Source of the DNA: Molanna angustata | Taxonomy: Eukaryota; Arthropoda; Insecta; Trichoptera; Molannidae | NCBI GenBank assembly: GCA_963576475.1 | Contig: OY754982.1 | Coordinates: forward strand, 23,001,836 to 23,065,835 | Direction: 5' to 3' | DNA length: 64,000 bases | Shown here: piece after piece, positions 55,110-64,000 of the stretch | Position numbering within the stretch: position 1 is the first letter of the stretch | Layout of the letters: each line of letters opens with the position of its first letter | Notes under the pieces: generated by a model | What the model was told of the DNA's origin: nothing | Databases searched by the model: none | The model's input: only the letters and a program-made list of their open reading frames with translations | Made by a program: the position numbers and the translations under genes

Positions 55110-56400
55110 AAATATAGTAAAAATATTTGTAGTTAAGTATACCAATTATAATAATATCTTGATATTTTTTGGCAGAGGGTAGGACTATTTTCGCAACTAC
55201 TATACAAGCAAAATTCTCAAATTTGTGTTCTGTGCAACCCATTGTGAATTTTGACATTAAATCTACTTATTTTTTCTTATCCTTGAAGTCAGAATAATGT
55301 AGTACCTTGGAGAAGTTAATATGAGGTAGTACAATGTAAGAAATTCAACAAGCAATTATTACATTTAAATATGAAAAATATATATGTTCATTATGTATTT
55401 GTATATTAACAATATTGTGTATTTACTTTTCGAAATATATAAAAAAAAAAATTGACGGCCTCCGTCCCGCAGGCGTGCGGGATTGATTTTTTGAAATGGG
55501 ATTGCTAATTGATACTTATGTAGGTATGTACGTACATACGTATGTACAATACTATATTTTATTGATACTTCTGTATCTCTTATAGAAATATGAAGAGAAC
55601 ATTCAATCCATAAAGAGAACATTCAATCCATAAAAAATGACTAATGAAATCTAGTTTTCATATAACAAATCTTCCTCGATTCAACTTCTGCCTCTACTTC
55701 TACTTCTTTCCTCCAGTACTGCTCTTTTTTATATAGATATTGTTCTATAAACAATAGAGAAATTTAATAAAAAAAAAAACAAATAAATTCAATCTTCAAG
55801 GGTTTTTAGAATTTAATGTTTAAAACCAGAGATTACAACTATTGTATCACATGGTTTGATTTTTTGATAAAAAAATACAATATTAAGTTTTGAATATTTT
55901 CTTATAGGTACCTACCTATCTCATTTCTTTAATTGGAATCTTAATAAAAATTATATAAAGTTGCTGTTTTGACTTCTTATTGCTTTGACACAATTTTGAA
56001 ATGTGTTTATGTTTTATATTATTTCCATGGTAACCATCCATGGATACAGCAACATATTTTATTATAGAATATTTTTATTACAAAAATATATTTTGTACAT
56101 GGTTTTCTGATGAGAAAAAAATATTTATATTTAATTTAGAGAGAATGTTCTAAAATTACTTATTTTTTGTAGATATATTTTGTGCGTTCTTTATGTATAC
56201 AAAATACTTAGGTATAACAATTATTTGAATGTTGTGTATTATATTTTGTCAGTATTTGTGTAAAAAACATTAGTATCATAGTTAATATTATTGATTCAAA
56301 CTCTTGAATGCAAGTCTCATTTAAATATTAGAGAATCCTAAATTTTCATCTTTGCTACTAAAACTTTATCTCATATAAATATATATTTCCTTTATTTTCA
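55110..56400 (+). other. intergenic / possible upstream intron of the next gene
   Basis: AT-rich. A small palindrome CCCGCAGGCGTGCGGG lies at 55468-55483. An upstream exon of the following gene should lie here or further left, but I could not identify it. Confidence 0.4.
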
Positions 56401-56423
56401 GATCTGATGGATGTGAAACAAAG

Positions 56424-56501
56424 ATGACATCTAATAATTACATTGAAAACAAATCCAATGATGAAAGGAAGGCATATACATATCCGTTGGAAAAGTACAT
56501 G
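56424..56501 (+). CDS. LC8-motif scaffold gene, first recognised coding exon
   Basis: The exon is bounded by TTTATTTTCAG (ends 56401) and donor GTATGT (56502). From ATG 56424 it codes 26 residues, MTSNNYIENKSNDERKAYTY PLEKYM, and joins exon 2 in phase 0. The start is uncertain because the frame is also open back to the exon edge (reading SDGCETK before the Met), so an upstream exon could add residues. If 56424 is the start, a six-codon upstream ORF (ATG 56407) ends with its TGA overlapping the start codon as ATGA. Confidence 0.6.
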
Positions 56502-56759
56502 GTATGTAATTTTAAGAAATATTTATTTGTGTAAACAAAATTCAGATAAAACTTATTGTTAAATTTCTAATTCAAGAACTCAACACATACTTAAATGAAA
56601 TCACATAAGATAAATTGTCAAAATTAAAAAAAATGTGCGATGGTATATTATGTACCCATCTATAAAACACTTATTTGATACCAACTTAAAAAATTTAGTA
56701 ATTTATAATTTAAATTAACTTACATTGAATTAAAAATATGTGATTTGGTTATATTTCAG
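56502..56759 (+). other. intron of the LC8-motif gene
   Basis: 258 bp, AT-rich, GTATGT...TATTTCAG, phase 0. Confidence 0.75.
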
Positions 56760-59486
56760 AAATCTTGTCCAATGACAGAAATGAGTGTTGATTTTTCAAC
56801 TTTGGGTAAAAATCCATTAAGCGAAGAAGATTTGAATAAGTTAAAAGAAATTAAGGATCTTGTCAAGCATGCTGAAGAAGAAATTAACACAATAGCTTCT
56901 AGCATGTCCATACAGCGGGAACAAAATATTGTACATTTAGAACAACCCGCCTATTTTGATGATAATTTTGATCATGAAAAATATTTCAAAGAATTAGTTC
57001 GCGCCAAAATGCAGGGAGCTAAAATCATCGAACGTGAAAATGCAGCGACAAAACTGAGAAAGTTTATTCTGTTAAAAAAGGTATTAGAGTGTGCTGACGA
57101 AGATAAAAACACTTTTTCTGATATTGATAAACAATTTAAACAATCAGATACATTTTATGAAACACACAAGTCAAATGAAAATACAGATAAACAAATAATA
57201 CAAAACAAAAGTGAAAGATTACAAATTAACAGTTCAAAGAAAAAATGTCCAAATCAACCAAATTTGAGTGCTAAAACAAAAACTGTCAAAATATCTACAC
57301 CTGTTCCACAGGAACAGCCAGTAGTCAAAAAATCTACACAAATCACTCAAAAATTAAACAATACAATATTAGAAATAAAATCTTTAGAAGTCGAAGAAAC
57401 ACCGTTTGTGGAACTGTCAAATTTAACAAAGTCTACATTGTCAGTTCAAATAATGCCTAGCCTCAACATAAGAAGTCAATTGATTGAACAAAAAATTCCA
57501 TCTTTGGATATATATCCCAGTGATCAGAGTAATACGCAACCAGAAAAAGCCGTCAATGTTGCGTTAATTCATTCAGATTACGAAACAAATAAAAAACTAA
57601 AAACTGTCGATTCAAAAAGTACTGGATTCCAAAGTTTACAAAAAAGTAATGTAGTTTTGATAGATAGTTTTGAAAATAAATCTGAAAATGAAACTACACA
57701 TAATAAACGTGTCACCGCAAAAAAACACAAACCTCAAAAAAAGACTGTGGATGTCGAAAATGTTATAAAATCACATTTGAAATATTCCAATGATCAAGTC
57801 AATTCTTCTTACTTGTTTCTTAATAGAGGGGATAGTAAAAACATTACTTCTACGTATAATGATGTTCCATTACCAGTATCAAAAAATCTATCCAAGTTAA
57901 AGAAATATGGTATTCCAGAAATACAGCAAATCTACAATCCAAAAAGTAATTATAAAAGAGGTGGATTTTCATTTAAAGATTTTACTAGTAGATCTAGTGA
58001 ATATATGTCCAATATAGCAAAACAGCCAGTTTTCCTAAGAAAGGATAATATGATGCATTTTAGTAAGAATAGGTCAGATATTGTAAACAATTATCCAGCT
58101 CGACCACATTCAGCTGTAGAATATATACCATATTCTAAATTAACTGTCGGAGGTCACAATATAAAAGATATTCAACTCAAAGGGAGTGAAATATACAAAG
58201 AGAAAGTGTATGCTTCAAGTTCTAGATCAAATGTACCATTGTCACAATACAACAATGATTATTTAGAGCAAGGAAGTCAACATTCTGAAAATGAAGATGA
58301 TAACCTTTCTGACAAAGATTCTATAAAATCTGACAATGAAAATGAAGAAAATGTATCAATTAGTGACAAATCCAACGATGAAGAGGAAAAGTCTGGTTTG
58401 GATTATGTAGATGATTTTGACGATGATTCTAAATCTACCCATTCTCAAGACTTGCATTTAGAAAATAATCATGAGGACAAAGAAACAAAAAACTTGACTT
58501 CAAATATTGATCCAAATTTAAAATATAGAAGACCGGCTAATTTGAATTTCAAAAAACATGTTGACGTTTTTGATTTTTTTCATCATTTAGAGACAAAAGA
58601 TGACTCCACTCAAAGTTGTTTTAATTTGAACTGGAATTTCAAAGAAACGCAAACAAGTCCAAACTCAGAGGAAACTGCATTAAATGAATACAATAATAAC
58701 TCTGAAAAAACAAATAAAGATGAAGCGGAAAAATTAAAAAATAAGAAAATAGACTTAGCGAATATTACATTAGCAGATGCTTTAGAGATTCAGAAAACTT
58801 TATCAGCATTGAATACAAATATTTTTTACAGTCAACATAAATCTGGGAGTGTTTTACAAGATGAGAGTTTATTGATTCCAATGGTTCAAAATAAATCACC
58901 GGATATATTATCTTTTCCTAAGAACACGCAAACTTCCCCTTGTAAGACCAATACTGTAATGACATCTCCAACTAAAATGATTAGCAGAATTTTATCACCA
59001 GTATTCAACGATACTAAAGTTGACACTCAAACAAGTCCTTTTGACTTAAGCAAATTGGTCACAGATGAAATGTCCGACAAAAATAAGTATGTAGATTTTG
59101 CAACACATGACTCCGACGATATTAACTATCCTAAAGGAATTTTATCCAATTTGGAATCGGCGTCTAATATTAAAACCGCTATAAAAACCAATCCTCAAAA
59201 GCCGACAACATCAAAAAAGCAAAGTTTAAAATCCATATTGAAAGAATCCACTGATGCATACACTGACATATCTCATTCAGAGTCGAGCGAAACTCACAGT
59301 CTCGGCGAAATCAACTTGACAATATTAAGAAAAAAATCATTTTTGATCAAAAGACAACACAAGTCGGATTCTAATAGTACCTCATTCACCGCAAGCAGCA
59401 GCAGTGATGTACAGTTGGATACTATCAATATAACAAAGAAGAGTGATGGAGAAATGAGTGCGGGTCAAATATTAGAAGAAAATTAA
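56760..59486 (+). CDS. unrecognised large disordered protein with three TQT motifs, exon 2
   Basis: One 2.7-kb exon codes residues 27-934. Seen in order: a helical, charged N-terminal part (about 45-135) including SEEDLNKLKEIKDLVKHAEE and AAKIIEREN-like ATKLRKFILLKKVLECADED; a long Lys/Asn/Ser-rich disordered middle; an acidic block (about 525-585) with LDYVDDFDDDSKSTHSQ; a patch RRPANLNFKKHVDVFDFFHH; three repeats KETQTSP, KNTQTSP and VDTQTSP (TQT at 656, 749 and 782); and a Ser-rich end closing KKSDGEMSAGQILEEN. K-x-T-Q-T is the classic dynein light chain LC8 binding motif. Such multi-TQT disordered proteins with DDF-type acidic motifs are often centrosome, cilium or transport scaffolds. 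I do not recognise the family, and that role is inference. Codon use is AT-rich, unlike IRF2BP. Confidence 0.8.
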   Translation, partial: KSCPMTEMSVDFSTLGKNPLSEEDLNKLKEIKDLVKHAEEEINTIASSMSIQREQNIVHLEQPAYFDDNFDHEKYFKELVRAKMQGAKIIERENAATKLRKFILLKKVLECADEDKNTFSDIDKQFKQSDTFYETHKSNENTDKQIIQNKSERLQINSSKKKCPNQPNLSAKTKTVKISTPVPQEQPVVKKSTQITQKLNNTILEIKSLEVEETPFVELSNLTKSTLSVQIMPSLNIRSQLIEQKIPSLDIYPSDQSNTQPEKAVNVALIHSDYETNKKLKTVDSKSTGFQSLQKSNVVLIDSFENKSENETTHNKRVTAKKHKPQKKTVDVENVIKSHLKYSNDQVNSSYLFLNRGDSKNITSTYNDVPLPVSKNLSKLKKYGIPEIQQIYNPKSNYKRGGFSFKDFTSRSSEYMSNIAKQPVFLRKDNMMHFSKNRSDIVNNYPARPHSAVEYIPYSKLTVGGHNIKDIQLKGSEIYKEKVYASSSRSNVPLSQYNNDYLEQGSQHSENEDDNLSDKDSIKSDNENEENVSISDKSNDEEEKSGLDYVDDFDDDSKSTHSQDLHLENNHEDKETKNLTSNIDPNLKYRRPANLNFKKHVDVFDFFHHLETKDDSTQSCFNLNWNFKETQTSPNSEETALNEYNNNSEKTNKDEAEKLKNKKIDLANITLADALEIQKTLSALNTNIFYSQHKSGSVLQDESLLIPMVQNKSPDILSFPKNTQTSPCKTNTVMTSPTKMISRILSPVFNDTKVDTQTSPFDLSKLVTDEMSDKNKYVDFATHDSDDINYPKGILSNLESASNIKTAIKTNPQKPTTSKKQSLKSILKESTDAYTDISHSESSETHSLGEINLTILRKKSFLIKRQHKSDSNSTSFTASSSSDVQLDTINITKKSDGEMSAGQILEEN

Positions 59487-59844
59487 TGACAGGATAATTA
59501 TTAACTGACTTAAACAAATCAAACCAGAACATTTTCCTGAGTTTATTATTTGTGATTACCATTTTTAGTAGTTTTATTTTTCAGGAAAATAGTGAAATGG
59601 TGTTTTTGAGTATTTTCAATGTTTTAGATTGATATTATAAGTGTAATTGAGGTTTGTTTATCTATTTTTTCGATCAATTATCAAGGTTTTGGTGTCAATT
59701 GATAACATTATAATTGATATTTATATCTAGTTTGCAAATAATGATTTCTAAATAATACTGATGACTGACATAGTGTTACATTCCTTTATGTTTTTTTTTC
59801 ATCAAATGCATGTTGCAAGGATTCATGATAGAATAAATAATATT
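59487..59844 (+). other. 3' UTR of the LC8-motif gene (inferred)
   Basis: AT-rich, no other feature. AATAAA at 59832-59837 just before a SINE is a possible polyadenylation signal. Confidence 0.45.
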
Positions 59845-59998
59845 GTCGGCCTTCATGGCTTAGTTGGTTAGATATCCGACTCCTAAGACAAAGGTCTTGA
59901 GTTTGATTCCTGGTGGAGACACAGTTTTTAATTATATTTTCAGTCTGGATCTGTGAGACAATAAATATCACTAGCCTGCAGAATGTGACAACTTGTTA
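59845..59998 (+). mobile_element. tRNA-derived SINE, family S1 (longest copy)
   Basis: A box TGGCTTAGTTGG (59856-59867), B box AGTTTGATTCC (59900-59910), then GGTGGAGACACAGTTTTTAA, CAGTCTGGATCTGTGAGACA and a tail with GTGACAACTTGT. A minus-strand open frame across it is meaningless. Confidence 0.85.
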
Positions 59999-60044
59999 TT
60001 GAGTGCATGTTAAATTAATATTTTACATAGTGAAAATAAAATAA

Positions 60045-60245
60045 ACAAAGACTTCCTTGCACCTTGCGCTAGTGGCGGGTTTATTGCCATATTTCAATTT
60101 GTTCTAAGTAACCTGTGTTTGCAGCCCAGAAAAGCATGAATTGCATGAGAAATGAATTTAAATAAATACCTCCTCTGCTGGGGATCGAACACAAAACACC
60201 AGCACAGAAGTCAACGAGCTTACCAACTGTGCCACAATGGTTAGC
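60045..60245 (-). mobile_element. tRNA-derived SINE, family S2
   Basis: Minus-strand TGGCACAGTTGGTAAGCTCG and GTGTTCGATCCCCAGCAGAG; diverged body. Compare 34744. Confidence 0.75.
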
Positions 60246-60289
60246 ATAACATAGTACCTGTTGGTTGCCAGAGAAGCAATATAAAATAT

Positions 60290-61330
60290 AGACATTAGAA
60301 GAGACAGCAAGATAAAAGGGTTTTATAAAAGTTTTGCTATATTTAAAGAATGAATGATAGACAAGATAAAAAGGTTTTATAAATCTTTTGCTATAAAGAT
60401 TTATAAAACCTTTTTAGATAAAAGGGTTTTATAAAAGTTTTACTGTATTTAAAGAATGAATGATAGACAAGATAAAGGGATTTTATAAAAGTTATGCTAT
60501 ATTTAAAGAATGAATGATAGACAAGATAAAGGGATTTTATAAAAGTTTTGCTATATTTAAAGAATGAATGATAGACAAGATAAAAAGGTTTTATAAATCT
60601 TTTGCTATAAAGATTTATAAAACCTTTTTAGATAAAAGGGTTTTATAAAAGTTTTACTGTATTTAAAGAATGAATGATAGACAAGATAAAGGGATTTTAT
60701 AAAAGTTATGCTATATTTAAAGAATGAATGATAGACAAGATAAAGGGATTTTATAAAAGTTTTGCTATATTTAAAGAATGAATGATAGACAAGATAAAAA
60801 GGTTTTATAAATCTTTTGCTATAAAGATTTATAAAACCTTTTTAGATAAAAGGGTTTTATAAAAGTTTTACTGTATTTAAAGAATGAATGATAGACAAGA
60901 TAAAGGGATTTTATAAAAGTTATGCTATATTTAAAGAATGAATGATAGACAAGATAAAAGGATTTTATATTTTTTTCTATATTTAAAAAATGAATGATAG
61001 ATGAGATAAAAGGGTTTTATAAATCTGTTGATATATTTAAAAATGAATGATAAACAAGATAAAAGAGTTTTATTAAAGTTTTGCTATATTTAAAGAATGA
61101 ATGATTGACAAGATAAAAGGGTTTTATAAAGTTTTTACAGTACTTAAAGAATGAAGGATAGTCAAAATAAAAGGGTTTTATAAAAGTTTTACTGTATTTA
61201 ATGAATGAATGATAGACAAGATAAAAGGATTGTATAAAAGTTTTACTATATTTAAAGAATGAATGATAGATGAGAAAAAAGGGTTTAATTAAAGTTTTGG
61301 TATATTTAAAGAATGAATGATAGAAAACTG
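60290..61330. repeat. ~54-bp satellite with 214-bp higher-order repeat and hairpins
   Basis: The basic unit is AAAGAATGAATGATAGACAA-GATAAAAGGGTTTTATAAAA-GTTTTGCTATATTT. Every fourth unit is replaced by a perfect hairpin with 20-bp arms (AAAAAGGTTTTATAAATCTT, 8-base loop) at 60368-60415, 60582-60629 and 60796-60843, exactly 214 bp apart. The right half (60960-61330) contains only diverged single units. Confidence 0.93.
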
Positions 61331-61365
61331 ACCAAAAAATATATAAAGGTGATTAATAATAATAA

Positions 61366-61575
61366 TATTTAACACTTCATTGCACCCTAATATGTAAGTT
61401 GCAGCATTATTGCCTTATGGAAATTTCTTCCAACTTCCAACTAACAAACCAGTGAAATGAAAAATGTGAAATTTTTGCTACATACCATAAATGTAATAGT
61501 TTTTCACTAAATGTATATGGTTGGTTGGAAGATATTGCCATTTGGCAATAAGCCCGCCATTGTGCACTTGTGCTC
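61366..61575. mobile_element. two S2 SINE tails in opposite orientation
   Basis: The left half (ATTTAACACTTCATTGCACC..TTCTTCCAACTTCCAACTAA) is an antisense S2 tail. The right half (GGTTGGAAGATATTGCCATT-TGGCAATAAGCCCGCCATTG) is a sense S2 tail. Confidence 0.6.
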
Positions 61576-61627
61576 AGAAAGTTTAAAATAAAATAAATAA
61601 ATGAAAGAACAATTTTTGTTTGCAATC

Positions 61628-61682
61628 TTTGTCGACCTTTGTAGCTCAGTTGGTTAGGTATCTGACTGCTGATCCAAATGCA
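61628..61682 (+). mobile_element. S1 SINE head fragment
   Basis: GTAGCTCAGTTGGTTAGGTA-TCTGACTGCTGATCCAAA gives the A-box half only; the B box is lost at the junction with the LINE fragment. Confidence 0.65.
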
Positions 61683-61704
61683 ATATCAAATTAAATTAAA
61701 TCAT

Positions 61705-62150
61705 CATCATCATTGGCTCTACAGCGTTGTGGGCCTTGGCCTCCTTCAGAATCCGTCGTCATTCCTCCCTGCACTTTGCGGCTCTCTTCCAGTTGGTAAG
61801 GCCCAGCGCTCGTATATCAGCCTCCACATCGTCCAGCCATCTCATTTTTGGTCTGCCTCTGCCTCTTCTTCCGTCTGGTGTGGTGTTTAAAAACTTGTTG
61901 GGAGTACGATCATCACTCATCCTGTGGACATGGCCCAACTATTTCAGTCTTCTTATTTTAATGAACTGTACAATGTTAGGTTCGCCATACAGTGCCTCTA
62001 ATTCGTGGTTGAATTGTCTCCTTCACACTCCATTTTCATTGACAGGACCAAATATTTTTCTGAGGACTTTCCTTTCAAATATTAGAAGTATATTTTCATC
62101 TCTTTTGGTCATTACCCAGCATTTGACTGGACTGGACTGTTTGCAATGAT
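61705..62150 (-). mobile_element. LINE reverse transcriptase C-terminus, three nonsense codons
   Basis: One minus-strand frame reads MTKRDENILLIFERKVLRKI, FGPVNENGV(stop), HELEALYGEPNIVQFIKIRR, LK(stop)LGHVHRMSDDRTP, GRRGRGRPKMRWLDDVEADI, RALGLTNWKRAAKCREE(stop). At the second stop relatives have Trp (LKWLGHV), so TGG to TAG. It is the best-conserved example here of the block seen at 20275, 9636 and 47195. Confidence 0.85.
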
Positions 62151-62820
62151 AGTGTGTGGCATTTGATTTTCTTTGGCTGCTTCATTAGAGATTTCTTATG
62201 ATATGAATTTTAATATTCATTATAATTTTAATTAAATAAAAATTTTGATTTTAAATATTGCTATACTAATGATATGCATTTGTGCTCTACCAGATATTAA
62301 GTCCGGTCTGCTGAAGTCATAATACTTATTTGAATCTCAGTGACCTAGTTCAGCGTAGGTAGGAAATTGAATGTTTCGCAACAAAAAAAGAATTTGATTG
62401 AATTGTCAAGTTGAGTATAACTCAGGGTTCAGTGTGTGTATCCAAGTGGGATGTTAGTCCAATCTTCCCGTTGTACCGTAATGGGAGGACAAAGAGATGA
62501 ATATTAACGTCCAATCAGACAGAACGTGGGCATAAAGAATTGGAGTGTATCTATATTTGAGATGATACTTGTAAACTCTTGTAAATTATATGTATCATCA
62601 ATCATTATACAACTCATATTTTATAACACAACAAAATATACCGTTATTTTTAATGACTGAGCGTAAATTAATTTGAGTTTTAAAGAAACGTTTCTTACAA
62701 GAATAAATGTATTCATCGAAAATAGAAAAAATGTATACTTTTTTAATTAATTTAAGGTACCTATATGTTTTAAATTGTACCAAATCCAACTACGACTTTT
62801 CATTTCTAAGAGCAAATAAT
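62151..62820. other. intergenic AT-rich DNA
   Basis: No gene supported. 62340-62545 (GTGGGATGTTAGTCCAATCT, TTCCCGTTGTACCGTAATGG) has the GC profile of an old repeat but is not classified. Confidence 0.35.
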
Positions 62821-62824
62821 TAAT

Positions 62825-62905
62825 TGATGGGTAGGAGCAGAGCGGTTAATGTGCAGGGTTAGTAATCCAGTGGTTGCAAGTTCAAATCCTGCCACAACTG
62901 ATTTC
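62825..62905 (+). mobile_element. tRNA-like SINE head, family S4
   Basis: GAGCAGAGCGGTTAATGTGC resembles the A-box and D-arm of a class II tRNA, and GGTTGCAAGTTCAAATCCTG the T-arm/B box. A long variable-arm-like spacing suggests a Ser/Leu-type ancestor. The acceptor stem does not pair well, so it is not called a tRNA gene. Confidence 0.5.
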
Positions 62906-64000
62906 GTACACCTATAGCACAAGCAATATGTACTTGTTACAAGGACAAATTCATTATTTTTTTTAATTGCATTCTATGTTTAATTATGTCCTTTAATGTT
63001 TAAACCAAAATTTATATATAAATGGTACATTATTGAAGTTAAAGATTGAGACAATATATTTCTTCATGTCTATAATTATTGTCTTATTAGTTTATTTTCA
63101 AATTTATAATATAAGTTGCAAATATTCAGTGTCCTCTAGTACTTATTGTCCTCTAGTACTCGTATCTCAATGTTTTTGATTAGTTTTATTTTTATGAGTT
63201 ATGTATTTAACTGTATCAAATATATTGTATCATTGTAATTAATTAAAATAGTTTAATATTAATAAGTGGTATATCATTTACTAATTTATTACACAAAAGA
63301 AATTTTCAAATATTTCTAATGACATTCACAATTACTAGGGTTGTCACAAATGAAAAAATATTCATCACTTAATTTTCTTGTGGAAAAGGGAGGCAAAATG
63401 GGACAAAAACAAATAATGATGTTATAAACAATATTTATTTAAAGTAATCATGATGACACAAGTCCAACTAAACAAGTGAATACTAATGTAACTAGGTAAA
63501 GGATTCTCTAATAGGGTATATGAGCAGATGGTGTTAATCAAAGCAAATAGACTGAACCATAATTTTAATGTTTCTTCGAAAGACACCATGAAGTTTAATT
63601 TGTTTGTCAGGAATATATGAAACTTGTTAGTGTTGTTTAGGGTGCTCAACAACTAAACCTAAAATATAAGGGGAGTTTTTTTTAAATAATATTTCATTTT
63701 TAAAACCTTCACAATGTTTAATACTAAAAATCATTTTAATACCTTTTTTTAATATTTAATATAAAAATGGCAGTGGGAAGTACAGTAAACTGGGTGGAGT
63801 CCAACTATGAATTTACAATGAAATATATCATATCATATTTACCCTGAAGATCTTGGAGGAATGAATGACGCCTACAAGACAAGATTTACAGACAAGGTGT
63901 TTAGGTATTTTATTCGGAAGAATTTAGTCACAGTGACAACACTACAAAGATAAGAACAAATATTGTTTGTTTTTGATATCTCAGGGATTTTTTTTAAAAG
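62906..64000. other. AT-rich DNA to the window end
   Basis: No gene supported. A short open stretch from ATG 63767 (MAVGSTVNWVESNYEFTMKY) is too short to call. Confidence 0.4.

Noticed and set aside
34744..61575. Regularly spaced repeats as a CRISPR array
   Set aside because: Eukaryotic context; repeats are SINEs and minisatellites without unique spacers of constant length.
62825..62905. Possible Ser/Leu-type tRNA gene
   Set aside because: No good acceptor stem and an irregular anticodon arm; treated as a SINE head.
63767..63850. Short frame MAVGSTVNWVESNYEFTMKY
   Set aside because: Only about 27 codons, with no splice partner and no recognised family; could be a fragment but is not supportable.

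Overview
This is a window of AT-rich, repeat-laden nuclear DNA from an animal, most likely an insect. Genes are spliced with GT-AG introns. It carries MADF-BESS genes, an insect-type single IRF2BP gene, and many non-LTR retrotransposon and tRNA-derived SINE fragments. Frequent GTAGGTACCTAC-like words and dispersed repeats starting near CTAGCTTTT..CCCGCC fit a moth or butterfly best, but this is a judgement from style, not a proof. No CRISPR, operon, rRNA or genuine tRNA gene is seen.

Layout. 0.3-2.0 kb: a dead pogo-like DNA transposon with intact ends. 2.4-16.4 kb: three tandem minus-strand genes (A 4447-2467, B 12436-10741, C 16321-14736). Each has a MADF-domain first exon and a BESS-like second exon joined by a phase-0 intron; repeats and foldback elements fill the gaps. 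16.4-22.7 kb: retrotransposon remnants and intergenic DNA. 22.7-52.9 kb: a plus-strand IRF2BP orthologue with four GC-rich coding exons (23030-23618, 43720-43968, 48784-49133, 51071-51196; 437 aa). Its 20-kb first intron holds a hAT element, LINEs, SINEs, MITEs and minisatellites. 56.4-59.5 kb: a plus-strand gene of at least 934 aa, unrecognised. It is mostly disordered and has three TQT motifs of the kind bound by dynein light chain LC8. 59.8-64 kb: SINEs, a satellite with a 214-bp higher-order repeat carrying hairpins, a decayed LINE, and AT-rich DNA.

The host genes are probably all nuclear or cytoskeletal: the MADF-BESS proteins and IRF2BP are expected chromatin or transcription factors, and the last gene looks like a scaffold. 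Nothing indicates that they act together.

I found no clear new biological system. The items most worth a second look are the LC8-motif scaffold gene, the perfect 86-bp-arm palindrome, the arrays with higher-order periods (one next to an IRF2BP splice site), the hAT element with its 8-bp target duplication, and a candidate mobile element whose two ends are packed with TTCGAA/AATTGT-type words.
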